A model generated the notes under the pieces. The model was not told the origin of the DNA. It ran no database searches and saw only the letters and a list, made by a program, of their open reading frames with translations. A program made the position numbers and the translations under genes. This document shows, piece by piece, positions 36,951 to 46,424 of a DNA stretch of 64,000 nucleotides. This DNA comes from Antedon bifida (lineage: Eukaryota; Echinodermata; Crinoidea; Comatulida; Antedonidae): NCBI GenBank assembly GCA_963402885.1, contig OY727099.1, forward strand, positions 17,875,001-17,939,000, given 5' to 3'. Each line of letters begins with the position of its first letter. Within the stretch, counting starts at the first letter, position 1.

Positions 36951-37214
36951 CCGAATAAACAGTTTGCAGTTTTGCTACCGGTCGTGTTGTTGTTTACACG
37001 TTTTCATGAAGGATAGTTTTTCTATATTTAACTTGTTTCTGGTAAAAAAAATTAATTAAATTTAACATTGTATCCTATTAATAACATGTATTTTATACAA
37101 ACTATATCATAAAAACATACTTAATTCACCAGGCGTAGATTAGTAAACACTTGGTTGTTTTTGGTGTTGCTGTTCGGCCTTTCTTTGTGAACTAATTTAA
37201 CATGGTATTTAAGT

Positions 37215-37545
37215 GAATGTAGCCTACACTAGGCCTAGGCCTAGTTTGTTGTTAACTATGTTTTATAAAATGTTTTATAATTGCAAAATATTAGGCCTAG
37301 GCCTACAGGTATCATAATTCTATTTCTATTTAATGTGACATGTATAAATCTTGTATTAAATCAAGTCTTCTTTAGTCTGTATACCGCCCTTATGAGGACT
37401 CTCTGTTACAAATTTCTAATGCAAAAATCGTGGATTATCATTCTTATGATATTCTTTGGCTAGGCCTACTAGGCTTAGGCCTACCTAGGCCTCTCTACTA
37501 GCCTAGGCTAGCTAGCCTAGGCCTACCTAGTGTAGTAGGCTACTT
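37215..37545. repeat. GGCCTA/CTAGC low-complexity island
   Basis: Dense TAGGCCTAGGCCTA and CTAGCCTAGGCTAGC words at 37220-37310 and 37450-37540, with a small relative at 37704-37726. Confidence 0.75.
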
Positions 37546-38359
37546 ACCATACACAGTAGTAGTAGGTAGGAGAAGGATTATACTATAGTTAGGCAGCTAG
37601 CCTTCTTCTGAAAAAACTAGTAAAAGCTTGCCTTTTATCCCTTGAATGTATATCAGTACTACTCTAAAATATACAACGTTTTTTTGTCTTCTTTTCTTTT
37701 GCAGGCCCTAGGCTAGCCTAGGTCTAGAACTTAATAGTTGCGAGATGCGAGATGATGAGAGTTTTTGTACAAACATCCGGGGTGGGCGCTCTATGGTGCG
37801 CCGTTACTGCCTTTTGTATTAAACATTATTTTCCGTCGTTTGCACACAACGCAAGAATATCGGAAAAGAAAGTTTCTACGTGTGATAACAGTCTTTGTAC
37901 AAATATTTTGAACTGATGATGATTAATCGTGTGACTGATGACCTTTTGATCACTAAAGGGAATGTTTTTGTAGAATTTCTTCTGAAAAACACGATTTTTC
38001 GTACCCAACCACTTGATGTCTGAATCATTAGACATTGAAGAAGATTTATAGAAGAATCTTACGGTATACTGTTGTGACATGTGATATTTGGTCACAAGAA
38101 TAACCCCTTTTTTACAAATGATTTAATCCCCTTTTATCAAATATCCCCATGGCAACAGGACCTGTGAGGCTAATTTTATATTGGTTACACATTCCAAGAT
38201 TCAGAAGAGAAGCAACAAGATAGTACTGTATTCATCCTAAATCCATCTTTTTATATTTTATAGAATTCTAGCTTGGGGGTTTTTATTCCTCGTTGTTCAT
38301 GTATTAAAAGAACCAGACACCATTCACTTATCCTGTTTTGTGTGTCACAGAAATAAATA
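37546..38359. other. Left flank of the 38-kb Gypsy element, possibly with its 5' LTR
   Basis: The sequence between about 38100 and 38359 may be all or part of the 5' LTR (it ends in CACAGAAATAAATA just before the primer site), but no second LTR copy was found to define it. A minus-strand frame at 37826-38095 (89 codons) has no known domain. Confidence 0.35.
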
Positions 38360-38375
38360 TGGCGTAGTCGGCAGG
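38360..38375 (+). other. Retroelement primer-binding site
   Basis: TGGCGTAGTCGGCAGG begins with the TGG complementary to a tRNA 3' CCA end and resembles the TGGCG-AGTCGG sites of many animal Gypsy elements. It marks the 5' LTR border of the element that follows. Confidence 0.6.
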
Positions 38376-38389
38376 ATACATTAACGGTA

Positions 38390-39394
38390 ACGAAAATTAA
38401 CCCCTGGCTGGAATGAAGTTAGATGTGAGAACGAGACCAAACGGATTATCGATATATCAGAAAACGAAATAGAGCTTTTGCGACAGCAGCTGGCTGAAAT
38501 GGAGGGGCGCTTCAACCAGGAGGTGCAAAAGGCAGCGGAGGCCAGAGCGGACCACCAGTCAGCGCAATATGAACTACTTTTTTGGATGGTGTGGACAAAC
38601 GGGCACAACCGATGTATATTGCTCCCAGACGCCGACTTGAAGTATTCAAGGATCGTCCTTCGAAAGCCGGAGATATTTCCATTCAAGATTGGATAGTGGA
38701 TGTACGGGGTAGGATAGAAGTTCACTCTTTGGCAGCCAAAGAGGCAGCAGCTTTCGTGAAAGATCATCTGTCAGGAAATGCGAGAAAGGAAATCTCAGGA
38801 CGAGGAGAAGAGGTATGGATCCGGAGAAAATACTGAAAGTGTTTGGCGATGGTGACACTTTGCCGCAACTCAAGTTATCAACCGCTGGCTACCGAGGACC
38901 TCCTAGCTTGTTCTTTGAAACTAGTAACACCCTACGAGCGGATAGTGGCCTTGAACTCAACCTACAAGGGATGTAGAGAAAGTGCGCTAAAGAGCCACCC
39001 CGCAGAAGCAGTGGCTGATGAAAGTCTTCGGCGAGAGATACGAAGATTGAACATAGAAAATGTCGCACTATCCTAATTTGGACTTCGAGATCGTGCCATC
39101 GAATGGTTAGGAAAAGAAACCAAGGCAACTTTGACGAAAACTACTACTGCAATCAACGAAGTTAAAATTGACCATACTACTGACATTTTAAACCTACTTC
39201 GTCAACAAGGGGAACAGGTCGCTTCTCAGCAGAGACAGTTGGATACGTTGCTCTCAAGTAGAGTAACTCAAGATACAAGGGTGTGTTATAATTGCCAGAA
39301 GCCTGGTCACATCAGCAGGAATTTTAGGCATAAGACACAAGACAAACCATCCAGACGTACAACAAACTCCAAGGAACAAGATTTAAACACATAG
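38390..39394 (+). pseudogene. Gypsy gag-like region, frame-shifted
   Basis: Structural (nucleocapsid-type) protein region of the element. In three frames in order: a coiled start (IELLRQQLAEMEGRFNQEVQ), a capsid-like part (DISIQDWIVDVRGRIEVHSL, AFVKDHLSGNARKEI), LLACSLKLVTPYERIVALN, then DESLRREIRRLNIENVALS and a stop. The last frame has a zinc knuckle CYNCQKPGHISRNF, in which the final cysteine of CX2CX4HX4C reads F. The shifts and the lost ligand show decay. Confidence 0.75.
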
Positions 39395-39426
39395 AACCTG
39401 TTGTCGAGAGCCAGACAGCAGGTGAG

Positions 39427-39756
39427 TTGGTGGAAGGCTCAACCATTTTACGGAAAGCTATTGGGAAATGTCAAGAAGCAGCTATTTGTGTGGGAGGTGC
39501 AAATGATGTAAAGTTTGACCACCGGTGTCTCCAAGTATCGACGATTACTGAATCATTTTATCAGAAATGTCTCGCCGATGTAGATACTTGGGACGTCTCT
39601 TCTTATATCCGCATCTTTGGAGCACAGGGCTCAGTTCCCTTTGTCGCATATATTGAGCTCTCCATCCAAGCTATTGACAGAACATTCAAAAACTTAGATT
39701 TCCTTATAGTACGTGACCCATCCAACTCCCCGATATCTTCATCTTCCGGGATATGA
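39427..39756 (+). pseudogene. Gypsy protease-like region, catalytic motif missing
   Basis: The 109-codon frame has the text around a retropepsin (HRCLQVSTITESFYQKCLA, SYIRIFGAQGSVPFVAYIEL), but the D-T/S-G catalytic triplet expected just before QVSTI is absent. Text of the protease-RT linker continues with stops to about 40315. Confidence 0.6.
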
Positions 39757-40315
39757 CATGCAGAACTACGTGATGACTTCATCTCGAAGATTGCAAGTAT
39801 GTGTCTGCAGAGGGACATAATTGGGCTCATGTGTTGGGTCTCTATGAAGAGGGAACCGCATCAACGAATATAGTACATGCCCATTTTCGAGTAGCTGGGG
39901 ACCAGCCCATTCTTATACCTGCGAGATGTCTGAAAACTATAGAAGGTACTACAACCAAACAATCAAAAACTACATACAACTCTCTCATTGAGCAAAATTA
40001 CACTCACTCTCTACCAAATGGAACAGCCATATACTGGAATCGTTAAATTTCAAATAATGAATGTCTCGAATTCGGACATATATTTACAGCCGCGTTCCCG
40101 TTGCGACCATTACAGATGTTCAGCCAGAACCGACCAAGCAAGAGGTCATCATAGAAGGAGCTAGTTCTACGACCAGTTCAACTACTCCAAATCAGAAATT
40201 AATGGAACGGATGACGGTAAGCGAATTAGTTAGTAGTGACCCGCAAAAACTGAAAGAGTTAGAAGATCTAATTGAAAAACATTATGCCCGCTTTAGCCAA
40301 GATGAATTCGACTAG

Positions 40316-40620
40316 GCTATTGCGACAAAATCCGCCATACTATCAACCTTACAGACAATCATCCTGTACGTTTTCCACATCGCCGAATTCCTCTACACCA
40401 GTGGAATGAAGTGCGAGAATACCTCCAAAAGTCTATTCAACAAGGCGTCATACAACCATCTTCAAGTCCATACGCCTCCGCCGTCGTGCTTGTTCGCAAG
40501 CGGGATGGAAAGCTTCGCCTGTGTGTTGACTACAGAGCGTTGAATGAAAAGACACATAAGGATGCGTATCCACTCCCTCGTATCGAAGAAGCGTTGGACG
40601 CACTTCATGGAGCCAAATAT
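40316..40620 (+). pseudogene. Gypsy reverse transcriptase, N-terminal part, interrupted
   Basis: RT fingers text: REYLQKSIQQGVIQPSSSPY, ASAVVLVRKRDGKLRLCVDY, YPLPRIEEALDALHGAKYLF. The reading stops at 40620, where a minus-strand LINE is inserted; the palm with the FADD/YxDD box is not present on the far side. Confidence 0.85.
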
Positions 40621-41660
40621 TTATTTATTTATTTATTTTTTATTAATTATAAACATATTTCCACTGGATAACAATATCAACGTTGTCCCACAAAGGGGAC
40701 ATTGTTGTTTTTCAAAAGGTCCAGCATAAAACATTACAACATACATATATAATACAAGTTTCTTAAAAATAGTTAAAAAATGTTAAAATTAAACAGTCTA
40801 AAAATACTAAAATGTGAGAACCATACATTAAAAATAAAAACTTATGATTAAAAATCCAGACAAAGATGTTTATAAAAAGAATACACCACATAAAAAAATA
40901 CATTAAACAAATTTAAAATTTTAAAAAAGTATTTCCCTAGATAAAAAAGGTGTTTTTATAACTCGATTCGAACGCATTAATGGAAATTGAATTTTGAATG
41001 TCAAAATGTATGTTATTCCACATGTTCGCCCCTGCGACCTTCAGTGATTGTTCTTTCATTTTATTCGTGTGTGGTATCAGGGGAACAACATTTAATGTCT
41101 CAGAAGCTCCCGTGTTATATCTATGTCTGTCTATTATCATCTCGATTTCATTACAAAGTCAATCTGGTGCAGCACCACGAACACACTTATACATAAGGGT
41201 AGCAAGGAAGTAATTTCTTCTCTGCTCAAAACTTTGCCAAGATAGTTGTTTAACTATGTTTTCACCCCTACAGTTTATGAAGTCGTGGTTCTTTGCAATT
41301 ATTCTCGCCGCACGTTTTTGAAACCTAAATATTTTACTTTCAGATGTTGTTTCAGATGTATTACCCCATACAGAAATGGCATAGTCGCTACATGGCTGTA
41401 TAGTCATTCTGTAATTTTTTTCTAGAAGGCTTTTGTTTAGAAATCTACTTACTTTGTTAAAAATTGTAATTTTGTGTCCAAGTGACTTACACAGATTCCT
41501 AACATGATGATTCCACGTTAGATGTTCGTCAATTTCTACACCTAGATATCGAGTGTGCTTAGAATTTTCAAGCTTTTTACCATTTAAGAAAATATTAATA
41601 TCACCATCTGGGCTAGAACGTTGCCCTCGAATTAACATAATATCGCAAGTTTGTTCCGAA
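40621..41660 (-). mobile_element. LINE 3' part inserted in the Gypsy RT
   Basis: Minus-strand text 41640-41159: INIFLNGKKLENSKHTRYLG, VEIDEHLTWNHHVRNLC, SDYAISVWGNTSETTSES, RFQKRAARIIAKNHDF, a typical Jockey/CR1-like RT thumb. A second frame, 41140-40937, ends WNNIHFDIQNSISINAFESS and a stop. The 3'UTR ends at 40621 in an (AAAT)n tail, seen on the plus strand as ATTTATTTATTTATTT. The catalytic domain is absent (5'-truncated). Confidence 0.8.
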
Positions 41661-42100
41661 TTACGCCAAAGCCACCTGTAGCTGAGGCTTGGGACGACTC
41701 TTGTAAAAAAGCTGTTGACGAACTCCATCTCACTACCGCTCCTGTTCTCGGGTATCCAGATTTCACGCGTCCTTTTATCCTTGAGATTGATGGTAAGCAA
41801 AACGTAATCGCTTACGCAAGCAGAGGATTACGGCTAAACGAAAAGAATATGGACAACTATAGCAGCATGAAGCTAGAATTCTGTGCACTTCGATAGGCAG
41901 TTTCCGAGAAGTTTAGAGATTTTCTTATAGGAGCCGAATTTGGTATACACAGACAATAACCCGTTAAGCTACTTTAGAACGACCGCCAAACTTGGAGCCA
42001 TAGAAATGAGATGGCAAGCCGAACTGGCCCAGTTTAATTTCACTTTAAAATACAAACCTGGGAAAATCAACACCAAGTCGTAATAAGCCTTTGAACGGAA
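41661..42100 (+). pseudogene. Gypsy RNase H region
   Basis: Frame 41651-41896: AWDDSCKKAVDELHLTTAPV, LGYPDFTRPFILEIDGKQNV, ASRGLRLNEKNMDNYSSMKL. After a stop and shift, VYTDNNPLSYFRTAKLGAIE and FNFTLKYKPGKINTKS complete the RNase H tail, where DALSR would follow but stops occur. Confidence 0.8.
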
Positions 42101-43146
42101 AAGAACCAATGTGAAGACTTGAAGAGATTACCATAGAAGAAGATGTTATACACTATGGGACTGGTATATTGATTCCATCATCAGACTTACGATCAAGAAT
42201 CCTTGAAGTTGCTTGTATCGATGAATTAACTCTAGAAGGTGGTGCAGAAGTATCGACAACGATTCCTCCCTTACCTAAAGCCGATTTAATAAACTTATAA
42301 CAATCCGATCCTGTGATTGGAAAATGGTACACTGACCCTACATCACGAAAACTTAGAAAAGAGGACAAACGAACCAGAAAATTATTCCGACAATGGCAAC
42401 GTCTATCCACACAAGATGGAATGATATTCAGAAACGTCACGATCAAGGGTCAACAAATTAGGCAAATTCTGTTACCCGAGACCCTGAAACTACAAATCCA
42501 GAAAGCAGTACATGATGATGTTGGGCATGCATCAAGCTCGTGAAAAATGTTATGGTATCCCGATACAAATACACAGTGATCAAGGGAGGAACTTTGAAAG
42601 CAAGATTATCAAGGAGTTATGCACAGTTTATGGGATACAGAAGACCCGGAATAATACACCTTACCATCCAGAAGGAAATGATCAGTGTGAGAGGTTTCAC
42701 TGAACAATGCATGACCGACTTCGCACCTTGCCACCTGAAAAGAAGATGAAATGGCACGAATTCCTCCCTGAACTTGTATACGCCTATAACTGTTACTCCA
42801 CCACACGTTTTTGAGCGAGAACCAACCTTGCCAATCGACCACATATTAGGTTTAGATGACAGCAATGCAGAATGGGTAATGGCCACCACCAACGATTAAA
42901 GGTAGCCTTTAATTTGGCGAGCGGCATTGCAAAGACAGGAATGAAATAACAAGAATGCTGATTCTGCTGAATTAGTTATTGCAGCTCGAGTTTTTCTGCG
43001 AAATCGTACACTTGGACGAAACCAAATCCAAGATGCTTAGTGCGATACCCCGTTCAAAGTCACTGCCAGACCAAATGCTAGAGTCAATGTGTACATTGTT
43101 GAACCAGTAGAGGGGCAAGGTCCAACACGAGCTGTTCACCGACGTT
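42101..43146 (+). pseudogene. Gypsy integrase region with an internal deletion
   Basis: Upstream linker DPTSRKLRKEDKRTRKLFRQ and FRNVTIKGQQIRQILLPETL lead to the zinc-binding start (VHDDVGHA), then the frame jumps to [20 protein letters not shown] and [17 protein letters not shown], the second half of the catalytic core. The stretch with most of the zinc domain and the first catalytic aspartate is deleted. Decayed C-terminal text ([10 protein letters not shown], frame-shifted) continues to 43146. Confidence 0.8.
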
Positions 43147-43565
43147 TGATTTGATTTGATTTGATTTATTCGCATCTCATTAAAAATACATACACAGTTT
43201 ATGATACAGAAAGATACAATTCAAAAGTGTTGCAGGATAGCCGGCCCATGAAATTCCCGATGTGGGACTTATTTCCAATGGGGTCCTCAATAACAAATTT
43301 ATAAAAGACAATAGAAAAAAAAATTATTACAATACATAAAACATACTTAATATTAGCACATATAAAATATTACTTTACCGTTGATTCACTGTCACGGGCT
43401 CTAATTCTAAGATATTCCTTAACTTTTATTTTAAAATTTTCAATCGAATTGCTGTTTTATTATCATGGGCAGGGCATACCAATTCTTAATTGCTGAATAT
43501 ATAAACGTATTATGACTGAGCAAAATATTTAAAAGTAGGTACTCGAAAATTAAGACTGACCTGTT
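43147..43565 (-). mobile_element. LINE 3' fragment inserted in the Gypsy integrase tail
   Basis: Minus-strand text near 43500-43380 reads FIYSAIKNWYALPMIIK and FKIKVKEYLRIRARDSES, a LINE C-terminus. The 3' tail at 43147 is (AAATC)n, seen on the plus strand as TTTGATTTGATTTGATTT. Confidence 0.7.
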
Positions 43566-44191
43566 GGATAGTAAGGAATTAGTTCATATTGTTCAGCCAA
43601 AACCAGTTAACAATGTGGAAGACACCACACTGCACTCCGGTCGAAAATCATACTGCACCTCCGGAGACGATCAACAAAAGCATAGACGAGGATGATCCAG
43701 TATACGAAGTATATGTCAGACCTCCAGAAGTTAACAACGATCTACCACATGCTACTGACAAAGCAGGGGAGCATGTGGAAGTTCCAAACGTAGGAAATAC
43801 TAATACCTCAGCAACTATGGATTCGAGTATTTCTAACCATAAAGCAGATGTACACATACCAGATACAACACCTAATCAAGTATCATCACTCAATCCTACT
43901 TCACCAGTTCTTGTTGAACCAACATCTAAAGCAGAGGATCAAGAAATAAGTAATGAACCAAGACGTTCGAGACGGATCTAAGGGAAACCACCGGTTACAG
44001 AAGAGGTTTTGGCAGAAGTTAGCAAATCGCACCTGTTGCTGATGCAGATATTAGCAAGTCACTCAGAATCTGTGTAACTTTTTGAACTATTTTACTTTAT
44101 TAATATTCTATATAACCTTTAGATTTAGACAAACCCAATTTGTGTTTTGTATATAACATTAGAGTTGAGGGATGGGGAAGGGGATGGGAAG
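43566..44191 (+). mobile_element. Gypsy 3' end: integrase tail and polypurine tract
   Basis: Frame 43589-43981 is acidic and P/T/S-rich and ends NEPRRSRRI, as Gypsy integrase C-termini do; KPPV follows a stop. The purine tract GAGGGATGGGGAAGGGGATG at 44167-44191 should lie just before a 3' LTR, but the sequence after it does not match the candidate 5' LTR, so the 3' LTR seems lost. Confidence 0.7.
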
Positions 44192-45100
44192 AACAATTTT
44201 TAAATATATTCTCTATCCACTCAGTAACGAAATAATTGTTTTAAATGTTTTATAGGCCTATCAATAATATACCACTAAACACAGTAAAACATTGACGATT
44301 TATAATACTTTTTTAAAACTGTCCCTGTTATAGTCGATTGAAATAGTAAAGTACATGTAACGATACACCACTACGACGTTTATATTTTTTATAATTATTA
44401 ATTAATACAAAAACGTTGAGAAGCAACTGTCTACCCACAGTCACAGTAATAAATGTTCTTTGTATATTTTGTTTATATATCTAACAGTAACCACATTCAC
44501 AGTAAGACAATTTCGATTCAAATGGCGACCAAAAATGGTTAATACGTACAGTATTTACAATATTGTCAAAATATTGCAATACTATATATAAGTTTTATTC
44601 TCCAAGGGCCCATAAATTTACCTACTTGCGTTAAACCAAGGGCTCATAAATTTACCTACAAACTGGGAGTCTGAGAGATTGGAATGTTCCATTCATCGCA
44701 AATCAATACATTTGTATAAACGTATATTAAATCTATCAAAATAGTATTTTTTAAAGAAAATCGGCCTGTTCAACCGGTTTTCAGCTATTAAAAACAATTA
44801 TCGTAGGAGGAGATAGGAAAATGCGAAGTATCCTCGTATTACTGTGTGCAGGTATTTTTCATGAGGACATCCATTAGATCGGAAAACACCCCTATTTGGG
44901 GCAAATCGTTGAACCTAAATTCGTTTTAATTGTCAATAACTAATTATCTAACTAAATTTAATTTAATTAGTAAACAGGGTTACATCAGGTGGTTAAAATC
45001 AGTACAGAGATTCTAACCAACTTTATATACCATCGAGTAAACATTCTAGAAATAACGCGCGATTTACCGAATTTTGTCCTTACGTAAATTTATATATAGA
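44192..45100. other. Intergenic interval
   Basis: AT-rich, with no gene. It includes two direct copies of CCAAGGGC(C/T)CATAAATTTA at about 44603-44659, spaced about 34 bp. Confidence 0.4.
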
Positions 45101-45105
45101 TACCT

Positions 45106-45195
45106 GCAGTCGCGTGCTCAAGTTAGTGTTTACCGACCGAACGACCGACCGACATAGTGAACTGTAGAGTCGCGTTGCACGCGAGCGACTAAAAA
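45106..45195. repeat. Short interspersed element with CCGA core, copy 3
   Basis: GCAGTCGCGTGCTCAAGTTA, the CCGA core, CATAGTGAACTGTAGAGTCG and GCACGCGAGCGACTAAAAA. The right end has a 4-bp insertion relative to the other copies. Confidence 0.75.
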
Positions 45196-45219
45196 TCATT
45201 GCCAAGGTACGTACGTGTT

Positions 45220-45243
45220 ATTATTACGTACGTACGTAATAAT
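45220..45243. repeat. 24-bp perfect palindrome
   Basis: ATTATTACGTAC followed directly by GTACGTAATAAT, with no spacer. Confidence 0.9.
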
Positions 45244-45612
45244 TAACATGTAGAATTGAATAGCGATATTAAAGTGTAGCATAATATTCAAAATGTTGGT
45301 GGATGTTGTTAAATTGGGTACCATCTTGCATAAATCGTCACATTAATTTCCTTGCATATATCACTCTCGTGCCTGCACCTATTGGAAATCATAAAACCAA
45401 ACCAAAACTAATAATGCCAACTATCAGTGGATCACCCGATTCTCGGCACTGTGTCTAGATTTCAACAGAAGGCTTATCATCATAGGAATGAAAGGTTGAC
45501 TTGCTACTTGTATGTATAGTGTTTGGTTGTTAACTCGTTGGCTTACTGTTATGTACGTATAGTTCCAAGTCGATGTTCGATGCTTTTTTTGCGCGCACAC
45601 GATATTACAAGG

Positions 45613-45652
45613 TCAAGGTCATACCATTGCTACTTGTAGTGTTTGACCTTGA
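45613..45652. promoter_or_regulatory. Inverted pair of nuclear-receptor half-sites
   Basis: TCAAGGTCA (45613-45621) and its inverse TGACCTTGA (45644-45652) are exact extended half-sites of ERR/NR5A (FTZ-F1) monomer receptors. No gene start is recognised nearby, so function is only a possibility. Confidence 0.3.
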
Positions 45653-45944
45653 AGTGTCGTGCACGTGCGCAGCAAACAACAAATATCGTCTTGAACTATT
45701 ACGTACATTAAACCAACGAGCTAACAATGCAAATATCGCGCGCACGAGCAATAATCCAACGCCTTAATGACGACCGTAGCAGACGTTTCGTGAACCCACA
45801 AGTATTGAAACAACTGAATATAATCATTATATAATTTATTAACTCGATCAAATTTGTTTGAGTCTAGCACTAAATTTGATTTGATTTTTTTACATTTGTG
45901 GGCGAAAAAATCTCCTTTTTTTTACATTTGTGAGCGTTATCACA

Positions 45945-46258
45945 TTTGTGGGCACTGTTTATTACATTTGTGGGTGATGCGTTTTCACATTTGTGGTTGT
46001 TTTCACATTTATGGGTGATGCGTTTTCACATTTGTGGTTGTTTTCACATCGTGGGTGATACGTTTTCACATTTGTGGTTGTTTTCACATTTGTGGGTGAT
46101 GCGTTTTCACATTTGTGGTCGTTTTCACATTGTGGGTGATACGTTTTCACATTTGTGGTTGTTTTCACATTTGTGGGTGATGCGTTTTCACATTTGTGGT
46201 CGTTTTCACATTGTGGGTGATACGTTTTCACATTTGTGGTCGTTTTCACATCTGTGGG
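45945..46258. repeat. CACATTTGTGG minisatellite
   Basis: About 14 units of roughly 21 bp built on GTTTTCACATTTGTGG alternate between GTGATGCG/GTGATACG and TTGTT/TCGTT variants, giving a higher-order period of about 60 bp. Both strands stay open across it, but only by repeat periodicity. It lies just beyond the 3' end of the coiled-coil gene. Confidence 0.9.
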
Positions 46259-46424
46259 TTCAACATAATTATTTAACAAAAACTAAAATAATACCAAAAG
46301 TTCATATAAATAATAAATTATAATTATTCTTTTCAAAAATGTGTATATATGTAACACCTGCTGTACGATATAAACTAACGATATAAATCTGATAATTTCA
46401 ATTAAAATAATAGAGATAGTAGAG

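Noticed and set aside
37826..38095. 89-codon minus-strand protein gene
   Set aside because: Composition is plausible, but there is no domain, no good splice or promoter context, and it abuts the Gypsy element.
45946..46323. 125-codon plus-strand and 105-codon minus-strand frames
   Set aside because: Both come from the CACATTTGTGG minisatellite, with no non-repeat protein content.
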